Assembly (NCBI RefSeq): GCF_003051085.1
Contig: NZ_QAOM01000006.1
Coordinates: 1 to 64,000, forward strand
From: Trichococcus patagoniensis
GTDB taxonomy: Bacteria; Bacillota; Bacilli; Lactobacillales; Aerococcaceae
Reading direction: 5' to 3'
DNA length: 64,000 nucleotides
Shown: positions 33,878-42,637 of the stretch, in pieces
Numbering within the stretch: the stretch's first letter is position 1
Layout of the letters: every line of letters starts with the position of its first letter
Made by a program: the position numbers and the translations under genes
Notes under the pieces: generated by a model
The model's input: only the letters and a program-made list of their open reading frames with translations
What the model was told of the DNA's origin: nothing
Databases searched by the model: none

Positions 33878-35125
33878 TCAGCCTTTGACTACTGCGACGG
33901 TCTTGAGGCGGCGGACCGGTTCGACAAGATCCAGTTCTTGCGAGAGTACGAAGTCGATGGCTTTATAGGCAAAGCGCGATTCCGTGCCGACATCGGTCCG
34001 TTTGGCTTTCGCGAGAAAGACGCCCAATGCCCTCAAATCCAGGATCGTGTCCTGGACACTGAATTGTTCCCTTGCATCCAAACGGCTCATGCGCCGGCCT
34101 GCGCCGTGCGAACAGGAGAGGAAGCTTTCCGGATTGCCTTTGCCTTTCACCAGATAGGAATACGTCCCCATCGCACCCGGGACGATGCCCATTTCACCTC
34201 TTCCGGCGCGGATGGCGCCTTTGCGGTGGACCCAGACATCTTTCCCGTAATGCTCCTCAAGCGCGGCGTAATTGTGGTGGCAGTGGACGGCATCCGACAA
34301 GTTGACATGGTTGATGCCTGCGTACTTTTTCACCCAGAGCCGGACGATATCGAGCACCTTCTCCATCATCTGGTTGCGGTTCTCCTCGGCGAAATCCATC
34401 GCCAATTGCATCCAGCGGAGATACAGTTTTCCGAGTGCGCTTTCGGTGGAAATATAGGCCAAATCCCACTCGGGAGGGACCGGAGACTGGTCTTGTTTGT
34501 TCACTTCCTTGGCCAATTCGTTGAAATAATGGCAGATCTTGAAGCCAAGATTGCGCGATCCGGAATGCAGCATGATTCCAAGCCGTCCCTGGTCGTCCGT
34601 CTGCAGTTCGATGAAATGGTTGCCGCCGCCGAGCGTACCGACCTGATAGGCCGCATCGTCCAGTTCCTTCATCAATTCCTGCGGCATTGTTTCCTTTTCC
34701 TCGGGCGTCAGCCCTTCGAGGAACCGGGCGACCGATTCGCATTGCTGTTTTTTCTTATGGTGCTCGAAACCGGTCGGGATATTCCGCAGGATGTCGCCCG
34801 CAATCGCCTGGGCCAGTTTACCGTTCGGCGTTTCTATTTCGATCAGCCGTTCTACCGGGATGTTCGTCTGGACAAAGCTCATCCCACAGCCGATATCCAC
34901 CCCGACCGCATTCGGGATGATAACCTTTTCGGCAGCGATGACGCCGCCGATCGGCATGCCGTAGCCGGAATGCGTATCCGGCATCAGCACGACCCATTGA
35001 TGCAGAAACGGCAGATTCGCCAGGTTCTTCGCCTGTTGTAGGCATTCCTCACCGATTTGTTCCTCATTTTCCAGCCATACTTTGATCGGCCACTTCTGTT
35101 CCTCGGGATTGAAGATAGTAATCAT
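33878..35125 (-). CDS. rtcB: RtcB family RNA-splicing ligase
   Basis: A 415-residue RtcB, the Mn2+/GTP-dependent ligase that joins RNA 2',3'-cyclic phosphate (or 3'-phosphate) to 5'-OH ends. Signatures: VVLMPDTHSGYGMPIGGV, VGVDIGCGM (metal Asp and Cys), GTLGGGNHFIEL, MLHSGSRNLG and the guanylylated His in CSHGAGRRMSR. It belongs to the shorter, about 410-residue branch rather than the 480-residue archaeal form. No rtcA or rtcR neighbour is present. A flavodoxin gene precedes it by 37 bp. Confidence 0.93.
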   Translation of the reverse strand: MITIFNPEEQKWPIKVWLENEEQIGEECLQQAKNLANLPFLHQWVVLMPDTHSGYGMPIGGVIAAEKVIIPNAVGVDIGCGMSFVQTNIPVERLIEIETPNGKLAQAIAGDILRNIPTGFEHHKKKQQCESVARFLEGLTPEEKETMPQELMKELDDAAYQVGTLGGGNHFIELQTDDQGRLGIMLHSGSRNLGFKICHYFNELAKEVNKQDQSPVPPEWDLAYISTESALGKLYLRWMQLAMDFAEENRNQMMEKVLDIVRLWVKKYAGINHVNLSDAVHCHHNYAALEEHYGKDVWVHRKGAIRAGRGEMGIVPGAMGTYSYLVKGKGNPESFLSCSHGAGRRMSRLDAREQFSVQDTILDLRALGVFLAKAKRTDVGTESRFAYKAIDFVLSQELDLVEPVRRLKTVAVVKG

Positions 35126-35162
35126 CTTTTGGTGCCCCCTTCCGATTATCCTTGGATCAAAA

Positions 35163-35663
35163 TCATTTCAATTGCCGATCTTGTTTCGCGACCATATCAC
35201 TGACCTGTTGCATCAGGTCTTCAATCTGCCTTTCTCGGCGCGGATTCATCCAGTTGATGACGCCTTTGCCGATGACGTCGGCGCCGTGTTCTTCGCACAA
35301 AGCCGCCATCTGCTTCAAGGCGCGGTTGCCGCCCATCCAAGGGAACGGGAAGGCCTGGGTCACGAAAAGGAGCGCAGGTTTGCCCTCGAGTTGGCCGATT
35401 TCCGAAAAATAATGCTTCAGTACAGCTGAAGCGGAAGCTCCTCTGACCGGTCCGGCGATAATCAAGAGATCGTTCGCCTGCGGATCGGGATAGATTTTCA
35501 GCTTCACATTCTCAATCTTTGCTTCATTAATTTTTTCTTCTCCGATAGTCTGCAGCCGTTCGATTTCCACTTCATGCCCGTCAGCTGTCAGCCTTTCCTG
35601 CAGCCGCTCCGCTACCGACAAGGTATTGCCGGTCAATGAATGGACGATGATCCCGATTTCCAT
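35163..35663 (-). CDS. flavodoxin family protein
   Basis: A 166-residue flavodoxin-fold protein. The FMN phosphate loop is HSLTGNT at the N-terminus; LLIIAGPVRGASASA and LFVTQAFPFPWMGGN supply the isoalloxazine loops. The C-terminal CEEHGADVIGKGVINW helix follows flavodoxin-like quinone or menaquinone-linked proteins. It probably acts as an electron carrier or oxidoreductase in the cytoplasm. The longer start (GTG at 35675) lacks a good ribosome binding site; the ATG at 35663 has GTGGG about 7 nt upstream. Confidence 0.85.
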   Translation of the reverse strand: MEIGIIVHSLTGNTLSVAERLQERLTADGHEVEIERLQTIGEEKINEAKIENVKLKIYPDPQANDLLIIAGPVRGASASAVLKHYFSEIGQLEGKPALLFVTQAFPFPWMGGNRALKQMAALCEEHGADVIGKGVINWMNPRRERQIEDLMQQVSDMVAKQDRQLK

Positions 35664-35697
35664 AGCCTTTCCCACTTTCTTTTTTTAATTTACGCCT

Positions 35698-36126
35698 CTA
35701 ATGGATGTGTTTCGTCTGTCCGGAAGCCGGCCTAGCAGCAACCTCGACTTTGATCCGATCGGGGTCTTCGAAAAAGACGGCGTAGTGTTCCTTTCCGCCT
35801 GCGAAAGGATGCCTTTCGGGATACAGCAACGGGATGTTACGGCGTTGCAGTTCCGCATATAGTTCGTCCACCTCATGCTTTGTATCGACCGCTAAGGCCA
35901 AATGGTTCAATCCTGTCCGACCGCGGTGATAAGATTCGTCCAGGAAGCGGTCGGATGTCTGTACGAAGACGATGTAAGAATCACCTTCCTTATAGCTGAA
36001 ACCTTGCTCCCATTCCTGGTATTTGCTGAAGCCTAGCTTTTCCAACAGCCAGGACCAGAATGCCTTGCTGGCGGATAAATCGCTGACATTGATTTCGATA
36101 TGATGGATGAGACTCAATTTCCCCAC
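35698..36126 (-). CDS. VOC family (glyoxalase-fold) protein
   Basis: A 142-residue vicinal-oxygen-chelate protein. The paired beta-alpha-beta modules carry metal-type residues at HHIEINVSDL (His), LNHLALAVD (His) and FFEDPDRIKVEVA (Glu). The GGKEHYAVFFEDPDRIKVEV end is typical of fosfomycin-resistance/lactoylglutathione-lyase-like members. The substrate is not predictable. Divergent from the LLM oxidoreductase. Confidence 0.85.
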   Translation of the reverse strand: MGKLSLIHHIEINVSDLSASKAFWSWLLEKLGFSKYQEWEQGFSYKEGDSYIVFVQTSDRFLDESYHRGRTGLNHLALAVDTKHEVDELYAELQRRNIPLLYPERHPFAGGKEHYAVFFEDPDRIKVEVAARPASGQTKHIH

Positions 36127-36175
36127 TCCCTTTTCTTAGGATGCCTTTCACGCTTACAATTCAGAAGCTGATTCT

Positions 36176-36204
36176 TTGTCCAACAGATGCTGGTTTGTTA
36201 TAGT
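36176..36204 (+). promoter_or_regulatory. promoter of the LLM oxidoreductase gene
   Basis: -35 TTGTCC (36176-36181), a 17-bp spacer, -10 TATAGT (36199-36204). Confidence 0.65.
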
Positions 36205-36256
36205 CAGTATATCAGTATCTTATCTGCATAGATCATTCGGAAAAATGGAGGAAATT

Positions 36257-37252
36257 ATGAAACTCAGCATCTTGGATCAAGTCCACATCACTGCAGGAGG
36301 CAATGCCGAACAGGCCCTGCAAAACGCCAAAGAACTAGCGCAACTAGGCGATACGCTCGGTTATGAACGCATCTGGTTCGCCGAACACCACGGCAGCCAA
36401 CTGATGGCGAGTGCCGCTCCCGAAATCATTGCCGCCTTCATCGCAGCAGCGACCGAGCGGATCCGTGTCGGAACAGGCGGCGTCATGATGATGCATTACT
36501 CTCCATTGAAAATCGCGGAAGTCTTCAAAACGCTGTCCGGCTTTGCGCCCGGCCGGATCGACCTGGGCGTTGGCCGAGCCCCCGGAGGCGACCATCGATC
36601 CATGCACGCATTGGCGCAAGGCAACCCGCCCCAACTAGAAAATCATTACGAAAAATTGCAGACAATTCTGGATCTCCTGGAGGACCGGACACCGCATGAT
36701 CCACTTTATCGCGGCATTCCGGCTGCTCCTGTCGCTGTGACGATTCCGCAGACCTGGCTTTTGGGATCCAGCGGCAACAGCGCCGTGCAGGCCGGCAGAA
36801 TGGGCGTGGGCTATTCCTTTGCGCAGTTCTTCACCGGGACGCTTGATAAAAGCATTTTCAATCTCTACAAGAACAACTTTATCCCATCCGCAGCCATGCC
36901 CGAAAAGCAGATCAATGTCGCCTTCCACGCCATTGTGGCGGATACGCGCGAAGAAGCGCTCTATGAAGAGTTGCCATATGCAATCTTCAAAATGCAGCTA
37001 TATCGTGGGATGATGCGCAACCATCTGATGACTCCGGAACAAGCCGCTGCTTATCCGCTGACGGAAATCGAGAAACAGCTCATCAATGACATCCGCAAAA
37101 CGCATATTCTCGGAACCGCAAAAGAGGCCGCCGAAACATTGCTGAATCTGCAGGACCAATACGGTTTCGATGAAGCGATGATCATCAGCATGCCGCATTC
37201 CCAACAGGCGCGGCTCAAAACTTATTCCTTATTGGCGCAGGAGCTGTTCTAG
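36257..37252 (+). CDS. LLM class flavin-dependent oxidoreductase
   Basis: A 331-residue luciferase-like monooxygenase (F420/FMN TIM barrel) of the MsnO8/YhbW-like group. Signatures are YERIWFAEHHGSQLMASAAPE and RIRVGTGGVMMMHYSPLKIAE, then FAPGRIDLGVGRAPGGD. These proteins oxidise small organic compounds with reduced flavin and O2; the substrate is unknown. GGAGGA at 36247-36252 places the start at 36257; an upstream extension of the frame crosses the promoter and is not coding. Confidence 0.92.
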   Translation: MKLSILDQVHITAGGNAEQALQNAKELAQLGDTLGYERIWFAEHHGSQLMASAAPEIIAAFIAAATERIRVGTGGVMMMHYSPLKIAEVFKTLSGFAPGRIDLGVGRAPGGDHRSMHALAQGNPPQLENHYEKLQTILDLLEDRTPHDPLYRGIPAAPVAVTIPQTWLLGSSGNSAVQAGRMGVGYSFAQFFTGTLDKSIFNLYKNNFIPSAAMPEKQINVAFHAIVADTREEALYEELPYAIFKMQLYRGMMRNHLMTPEQAAAYPLTEIEKQLINDIRKTHILGTAKEAAETLLNLQDQYGFDEAMIISMPHSQQARLKTYSLLAQELF

Positions 37253-37265
37253 ACTGTCTACCGCA

Positions 37266-37868
37266 TCAAGCTCGGCCATTCTCTTCAAGGGGATGGCTTT
37301 TTTGGGCTTGTGCCCGTTCCAATGTTTCGGTAATCCTTTTTTGGCGGGTATCGGGACGTTTTGCCTGTGCGATCCAGAAAAGATAGTGGGCCTTTTCGCC
37401 GGTCGGCCAGCCTTCGAAACACGCGCGGGCTACCGGATCATCCTTGAATGCCTGCTCCAATTCTTCGGGCAGCTCCGGGACTTCCTTCGAGGAATAGGCC
37501 GCTTGCCATTTCCCACTTGTCTTCGCCGCTTGTATCGCCACCAATCCGGCTTCGGTCATTCTGCCTGCCTCCATCAAAGCCTCGGCACGCCTCCGGTTGA
37601 TAAGCGACCACACACTCCCTGCCCGGCGGGGGGTCATACGGATGATGAAGCTTTCTGCATCCAAACTGTACATTTTGCCGTCGATCCAACCGAAGCAAAG
37701 GGCCTCTTCGACCGCTTCCGCGAGCAGGATACCCTCGCCTTTAGCATGGGCTTTTTTGATTTTCAGCCAAACCTGATCTTTTTGGTCATAATTTTTCGCC
37801 AGCCAGTCATGCCATTCCTGAGGCCGTTGCAAGCTGAGCCAATCTTTTGGAAATCCGGTTGCAGCCAT
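37266..37868 (-). CDS. YdeI/OmpD-associated family protein
   Basis: A 200-residue protein of the YdeI (bacteriocin-protection/OmdA) family. It shows EEALCFGWIDGKMYSLD and FIIRMTPRRAGSVWSLINRRRAEALMEAGRMTEAG, the family core, and a basic C-terminus with WIAQAKRPDTRQKRI. Despite the name, the molecular function is not established. The start at 37868 is set by GGAAGGAG 8 nt upstream; the frame extends 14 codons further. It follows the toroid-fold gene with its start about 40 bp before that gene's stop, so they are coupled. Confidence 0.88.
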   Translation of the reverse strand: MAATGFPKDWLSLQRPQEWHDWLAKNYDQKDQVWLKIKKAHAKGEGILLAEAVEEALCFGWIDGKMYSLDAESFIIRMTPRRAGSVWSLINRRRAEALMEAGRMTEAGLVAIQAAKTSGKWQAAYSSKEVPELPEELEQAFKDDPVARACFEGWPTGEKAHYLFWIAQAKRPDTRQKRITETLERAQAQKSHPLEENGRA

Positions 37869-37906
37869 CTGAGCGCTCCTTCCACGTCGACTTTTTTCTT
37901 TAAAAC

Positions 37907-38848
37907 TCAACCGTCCTGATCATAATATTCCAGTACCCGCAGGCATCTGAGCGTGTTCCAGCGGCTTGGCTTTCCGGCCTGTTCCATCTGAAAATGCACC
38001 TCGCCAGGATGATGGGCCTGCATTTTCCAGCGTCCGTCAGGCAGGCGTTTCTCCCTCAGAACGTCCAAAGCATCCTGCAGCCTTTCATCATAGGGATAAC
38101 CGACACTTTGGAAATAATCGAGCGCTCGCAAAATATCATAGCGCCAACGCGGCGGGTAGACCAATTTCAAAAAGCTTGGATGGATGACCGCGCCGGTATG
38201 ATCGGATTTATACAGCCGGTGCCGCAGAAGGAATTCCTGAGCCTCTCTTTCAACCCGCTTCAACTCATCCGCTCGGTAGGCATAACCGGCAACGATGTAT
38301 TCCCGGATGCCCTCCAGAATGCTGAGCGTGGAATGCATCGAACTGTGGCGGGCACCGGATCGGTTCAGCCGGCAATTGAAGCCGCCATCGGACAACTGCT
38401 GACTGAGGATGAAATCGACCACGGATTGGAATTTTTCTTCTTCCGTCCCGAAATAACAGGCATAGTTAAGGAACATCCCGTTGACGCAAACATCGCTCTG
38501 CTCGATGCTCTTCGCCGGATTGACGCCGCCGTCGGACGCGATGACGGTCGCAAGGATTAATTCCAGCGCCTTTTTTATTTCCGGTGTCGCCGGTGCGCAG
38601 AGGTTCCGCAGATCCAGCAGGGTGTAATGGCTGCTCGTCCATTTCGGTTGATAGAACGCGCGGCCCCAATGCCCGTCAGGCTGTTGCTGCTCCAAAAAGG
38701 CGCGGCCCCAGCCTTCTTCAGCTATCCTGTTTTTCAAGTCAGGCAATATAGTCGGATCATCATGCAACAGATCGCGCCTTGTCTGATATTGGATGGCTGG
38801 ATCACCTTCCAAAAGCCACGCGATGATTTCCTCCCTATTCATTTCCAT
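37907..38848 (-). CDS. alpha/alpha-toroid protein, prenyltransferase/terpene-cyclase-like repeats
   Basis: A 313-residue protein made of helical repeats with the QxxDGxW signature of squalene cyclases and prenyltransferases: EQQQPDGHWG, SQQLSDGGFN and EKRLPDGRWK. Cyclase acid motifs (DxDD) are not visible, and no signal peptide is present, so it is probably not a true terpene cyclase. Proteins of this type are widespread in Firmicutes without a proven role. It forms an apparent operon with the YdeI-family gene downstream and the nucleoside kinase 22 bp upstream. Confidence 0.75.
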   Translation of the reverse strand: MEMNREEIIAWLLEGDPAIQYQTRRDLLHDDPTILPDLKNRIAEEGWGRAFLEQQQPDGHWGRAFYQPKWTSSHYTLLDLRNLCAPATPEIKKALELILATVIASDGGVNPAKSIEQSDVCVNGMFLNYACYFGTEEEKFQSVVDFILSQQLSDGGFNCRLNRSGARHSSMHSTLSILEGIREYIVAGYAYRADELKRVEREAQEFLLRHRLYKSDHTGAVIHPSFLKLVYPPRWRYDILRALDYFQSVGYPYDERLQDALDVLREKRLPDGRWKMQAHHPGEVHFQMEQAGKPSRWNTLRCLRVLEYYDQDG

Positions 38849-38869
38849 CGGTCCTTCCTTATTTTCGCT

Positions 38870-40255
38870 TCAATCGTAATAAATGCTGCCGCCGATGAAT
38901 TCCCTCAAAATGGAATTGAACGGCACTTTGGACACATCCAGTGGTTCGAAGAAACTAAGCAGATTCAGGAGCCGTTCGCGCGTGTCGTAATAAGGGCTGT
39001 CGGCGGGAATCTTCTGCAGCGCCGTTTCCGCGAAGGGTCGCAGTGCGTTCATTTCGTAGAGCATGCTGGAATTGAACATTACGTCGGCTTCTTCCTGGAA
39101 TTTGAAGATGTTCTGGTATTCGCCGCGGCGCACGCTGTCCCATTGGTGGATCGTATTTTCCGGTGTGACGCCCCGGTATTTGTCATCCCTCACCAAACGC
39201 CTGAGCAGACGGATTTCCGAAGTCGGAACTCGGCTCATCAGGTCGATGTTAAGTCCGCCTAGTGCACTGATGTAGATTTTATAGATCAGGTTGCGGTTGA
39301 TGCTGGTGACCAATTCCGGATTCAGCGCATGGATGCCTTCAATGATAAGGATCTCCGATGGGCCGACTTGCATCGGTTTATATTCGGCCAGACGCTGGCC
39401 AGTGATGAAGTCGAATTGAGGAACGGATACGCGCTCGCCAGCGATCAACTGAGCGATCTGTTGCTTCAGCAAGGGCAAATCCAACGCCTCCATACTGTCG
39501 AAGTCGTACTTTCCGTCGGCATCCCGAGGTGTATGCTCTCTGTTCACGAAATAATGGTCCAACGACAGTGCGATCGGCTTCAGCCCGTTCACTTCCAGCT
39601 GTGTTGATAATCTTTGAGTGAAGGACGTTTTCCCTGAAGAGGAAGGCCCCGAAACCAACAGAAGGCGCAAGGCACGCCGATGCTGCAGGATGGCGTCCGC
39701 AATGATGGAAATTTCCTTTTCATGCAAAGCTTCGGCGATGCTGACCAACTTCATCGTGCGGCCGGATCGGATATAGTCATTCACGTCTTGGACCTGTTCA
39801 ATGTTGATATTATCCATCCAGCGTTGATTCTTTTCGAACGCAGCTGATAGCTGCACCGGCGGAATCAGTGGTCTGTCGCTGCCTTTGTCGATGTCCCCGA
39901 AATCCACGATGAACCCATAGGAAAACGGCAAGATGGTAAAAGGTTCCACAAGGAAAGTATCCGTAAAAGCCGGATAGACAGCCTTCACGATGATGTCCCC
40001 CACCTGATAATGGTAATAGCCGCCTTCTTTCCGGAGCAACACGATGCTGCTGTCTTTTTCGACCCACTCCCGCAGTTTCCGTTCGATCTGCTTCACTTCC
40101 CTCGTCGACAGAATCGATCCGTACAGGTTGCAGAAGACACCTTCCAAAATGGAGTAGGATGTCTTCAGCGTCTCTTCCGGAAAGAGGTCATGCACAACCT
40201 TGATCAAACCCAATTTGACTGTCTGGCGTCCTTTGTGCAGATGCGTCTCACTCAT
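38870..40255 (-). CDS. nucleoside (uridine) kinase family protein
   Basis: A 461-residue P-loop kinase of the uridine-kinase-like family. The N-terminal 160 residues form the extra beta-rich domain of this group (threonyl-tRNA-synthetase-like second additional domain). The kinase part has Walker A GPSSSGKT at residues 203-210, LDHYFVNREHTPRDADGKYDFDS, and the Walker B-type EILIIEGIHALN. The usual N-terminal TGS domain is absent, making it shorter than the 550-residue relatives. It probably phosphorylates nucleosides; the substrate is not certain. Confidence 0.85.
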   Translation of the reverse strand: MSETHLHKGRQTVKLGLIKVVHDLFPEETLKTSYSILEGVFCNLYGSILSTREVKQIERKLREWVEKDSSIVLLRKEGGYYHYQVGDIIVKAVYPAFTDTFLVEPFTILPFSYGFIVDFGDIDKGSDRPLIPPVQLSAAFEKNQRWMDNINIEQVQDVNDYIRSGRTMKLVSIAEALHEKEISIIADAILQHRRALRLLLVSGPSSSGKTSFTQRLSTQLEVNGLKPIALSLDHYFVNREHTPRDADGKYDFDSMEALDLPLLKQQIAQLIAGERVSVPQFDFITGQRLAEYKPMQVGPSEILIIEGIHALNPELVTSINRNLIYKIYISALGGLNIDLMSRVPTSEIRLLRRLVRDDKYRGVTPENTIHQWDSVRRGEYQNIFKFQEEADVMFNSSMLYEMNALRPFAETALQKIPADSPYYDTRERLLNLLSFFEPLDVSKVPFNSILREFIGGSIYYD

Positions 40256-40280
40256 GATGTTTTCCCCCCTTACGCTCTCT

Positions 40281-40700
40281 TTATGGTTGCCTAATTTCTG
40301 AAGAAGGCTGTCGTCCCCTTGTTTCCGAAAACCGGTACGCTTCCCTCAGCCAAACGTCGACGGCATCCGTCAGATCTGCTTCTTCCGCAATGATGACGTG
40401 GTGCGTCCATCTGCCGGGGTACGGTTCGATGGCTTCAACAATCTGGTCATCCACAATCCGGCGCCCGCAGCCGAAGCTCAGCACCAGGCTGTGCAACGGC
40501 CGCTTTCTGTCCGTCGGCTGGGGCATCCAGACCCAGGCGAATTGTGTCCGCGTCGCAAAAGAAATCTGGGTCTTTGTCACCGTGATGATGGCGGGTCCGA
40601 TCGCCCGGATTTTTCTTTCCACAGCCATGAACAAAGCGTTGGTTTCCGGTTTCCCGGCAAAAAATGCTTCCACTTCTTTGTTGATCAGTACGTCCGTCAT
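40281..40700 (-). CDS. DUF5655 domain protein
   Basis: A 139-residue soluble protein whose core (FFAGKPETNALFMAVERKIRAIGP...VTKTQISFATRTQFAWVWMP) matches DUF5655, a small domain of unknown function found alone or beside restriction-like domains. The segment ITVTKTQISFATRTQFAWVW is the characteristic strand pair. It lies between the nucleoside kinase and a GyrI-like gene on the same strand, with 25-43 bp gaps, so it may be co-transcribed with them. Confidence 0.75.
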   Translation of the reverse strand: MTDVLINKEVEAFFAGKPETNALFMAVERKIRAIGPAIITVTKTQISFATRTQFAWVWMPQPTDRKRPLHSLVLSFGCGRRIVDDQIVEAIEPYPGRWTHHVIIAEEADLTDAVDVWLREAYRFSETRGRQPSSEIRQP

Positions 40701-40743
40701 ATTATCGCCTCATTCTTTGTTATCTCTGGGCACACGCTCTTTG

Positions 40744-41202
40744 TCACTCCACCAGGAATACGATTTTCGTCAGCAGTTCGCTTTCGGGAACCTCTTCCGG
40801 AGAATTATAATAATGCTCATAAACCGGACCAAGCGGCTTGTAACCCTGGTCCTTGATCCATTTCTGGATTTCTTCATAGGCGGGCGGCATCTCCATGTAA
40901 GGGCCTTTGTACATGCACGCGACCTGTTTTCCAGCCGGGATGTGTCCGGGTTGGATATCCCCTTTGCCCGGCAATTCTTTGGATACCGGAAAGCCGATTT
41001 CCAATTCGAGCCTTTCCATATCCATGTTGAAATAGCCGACGAACGCGGGACCCACTGGCTGTTCGCCCAATTCCATGATGTGCGTTACGATGTCCATGAA
41101 TGCCTTCCCCAATATTTTCGGAAGCTCGCCCACGTAAGTAACCGTTCTCAAAACCAAAGTGGGTTGTTCCTGGGTTTCAACCATTTCGATAATATAACTC
41201 AT
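40744..41202 (-). CDS. GyrI-like effector-binding domain protein
   Basis: A 152-residue GyrI-like (SOUL-superfamily) domain. Family parts are GPAFVGYFNMDMERLELEIGFPVSK, then QVACMYKGPYMEMPPAYEEIQKWI and the final SELLTKIVFLV strand. The layout is the same as in the protein at 17501-17977. It probably binds a small hydrophobic ligand. No DNA-binding region. Confidence 0.82.
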   Translation of the reverse strand: MSYIIEMVETQEQPTLVLRTVTYVGELPKILGKAFMDIVTHIMELGEQPVGPAFVGYFNMDMERLELEIGFPVSKELPGKGDIQPGHIPAGKQVACMYKGPYMEMPPAYEEIQKWIKDQGYKPLGPVYEHYYNSPEEVPESELLTKIVFLVE

Positions 41203-41314
41203 CTTCCTCGTCCCCTTTTCCGAAGCCTATTGTCTCATGTTTATTTTATCACTTACGCAGGCGCAGAACCATCAATACGATGGGCCCGGTAGATGACGAA
41301 CGCTCCGGGACGAA

Positions 41315-41444
41315 TTCCCGGTGAGGGCCGCCTCGCCGGGAATTTCCTATCCTTTCCGCGCCGATTTCCCGGTGAAGGCCACCTTGCCGGGAATTCCCTA
41401 TCCTTTCCGCGCCTATTTCCCGGTGAAGGCCGCCTTGCCGGGAA
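41315..41444. repeat. three-unit tandem hairpin array, exact 51-bp period
   Basis: Hairpins TTCCCGGTGARG...CYTYGCCGGGAA start at 41315, 41366 and 41417. The inner stem changes from GAGG/CCTC to GAAGG/CCTTG between units, keeping pairing. The linkers (TTCCTATCCTTTCCGCGCC) are nearly identical. The array lies between the GyrI-like and TspO-like genes and has no coding frame of its own. Confidence 0.85.
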
Positions 41445-41536
41445 ACTGCCTGTAAACGCAAAACAGGTCCCGGCGCCAATTCAGGTGAATTGCCGCCGGG
41501 ACCTATTTCTCATCAATCAAACAACATCATTGGTAA

Positions 41537-42346
41537 TCATTTCAGTATGGACGGCGCTTGTTTCTTCGCGAAGAGCACATAGCCGATCGCCACGCCCATG
41601 AGCACGATGCAGGCGATGACGGTCATGATGATGCTTGTATATTGACCAGCGAAGCCGTCCTGGGACATGTGTTTGATCAATATGCCCGCGTACGCCCAGA
41701 TGATCACGAGTCCGTATGCGATATCGTGGTTGCGGATCATCGTGACGGCTCCGATTGCAAGACCGATGATGATGATAAGAACCGTCCAGACCGACTCGGG
41801 GATGCCGAAGCCGTTCCAGCCGATATCTACCAAAAGCGCCGTGATGTTCGCGATGGTCGCCACTGTGATCCAGCCGTAATAGACGCTGAAAGGCAGACGG
41901 ATGAACAGTTTTTCCTTCTGATCGAGTTTTTCCTTTTTGATCGTCTCATTGATGTAGATCAAACTCAGCAGAATGACCAGCATCAGAAGCACCGACAACG
42001 CAATCATACCGTAATGCCAGCTGAAGATCCACGCGGCGTTCACCACTGAGCTGACCGAAAAGACGATGCCGACTTTGCGCAACAGTTCCGTCTTCACTGT
42101 GCTCTTGTCGCCTTGAAAAATGCCGTATTGATACAACGTGTACCCCGCCAGCAAAAGATAAATGACGCCCCAGATCGAAAAGGTCAATCCAGCAGGCGCA
42201 AACAAGTTCGGATAGGAATCCGAGACCGCACCGGTGTCGATCCCGTTTATCGGCAGGATGTTGGCCAAGGCATTGACGACAATCATGATCAGGTATGTCA
42301 CCGCTACAGTGAGTTTGATGGGTGCATCGAGTTGTTTCGTTTCCAT
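41537..42346 (-). CDS. TspO/MBR-related tryptophan-rich membrane protein
   Basis: A 269-residue protein with about eight hydrophobic segments. PAGLTFSIWGVIYLLLAGYTLYQYG and NAAWIFSWHYGMIALSVLLM are the tryptophan-containing helices of the TspO/MBR-like superfamily. It is longer than true TspO (about 160 residues), a form often annotated as tryptophan-rich sensory protein or YkvL-like. Binding of porphyrin is possible but untested. AGGAGGAAATAAAG precedes the ATG at 42346; the frame starts 12 codons earlier. Monocistronic. Confidence 0.78.
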   Translation of the reverse strand: METKQLDAPIKLTVAVTYLIMIVVNALANILPINGIDTGAVSDSYPNLFAPAGLTFSIWGVIYLLLAGYTLYQYGIFQGDKSTVKTELLRKVGIVFSVSSVVNAAWIFSWHYGMIALSVLLMLVILLSLIYINETIKKEKLDQKEKLFIRLPFSVYYGWITVATIANITALLVDIGWNGFGIPESVWTVLIIIIGLAIGAVTMIRNHDIAYGLVIIWAYAGILIKHMSQDGFAGQYTSIIMTVIACIVLMGVAIGYVLFAKKQAPSILK

Positions 42347-42637
42347 CTTTATTTCCTCCTCTTCCGTTGTATCCTCCAGCATGTGGTTTTACATGCAAAA
42401 TAAAAATGTTCTTCTAAGTCAATAATACTCAAAAAGGAGCATCTATGCAAATATTGAGATAGCTTTTTGGGTGAGAAATTTTTCAGTTGTCAAGTCTCAA
42501 TTTTTTGACATTTTTTCTAGTGAGGAGTACCTTTAAGTTGACAGAAAATTCGTTCACTCTTACCCATCTTCATCTAAAAAACGTTATCTCCTTCCCAATC
42601 CCAAATCCCAATCACTTTGAAATGAAAGGACGAAAAA

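Noticed and set aside
41315-41444. CRISPR array, because short repeats alternate with spacers of about 23 bp
   Set aside because: The spacers are nearly identical to each other, the repeats are palindromic with varying inner stems, there are only three units, and no cas gene occurs anywhere in the window.
42347-42637. A gene or riboswitch in the gap before the DUF2202 lipoprotein
   Set aside because: I see no frame with a ribosome binding site and no conserved RNA motif; the region is AT-rich and probably holds only the divergent promoters.
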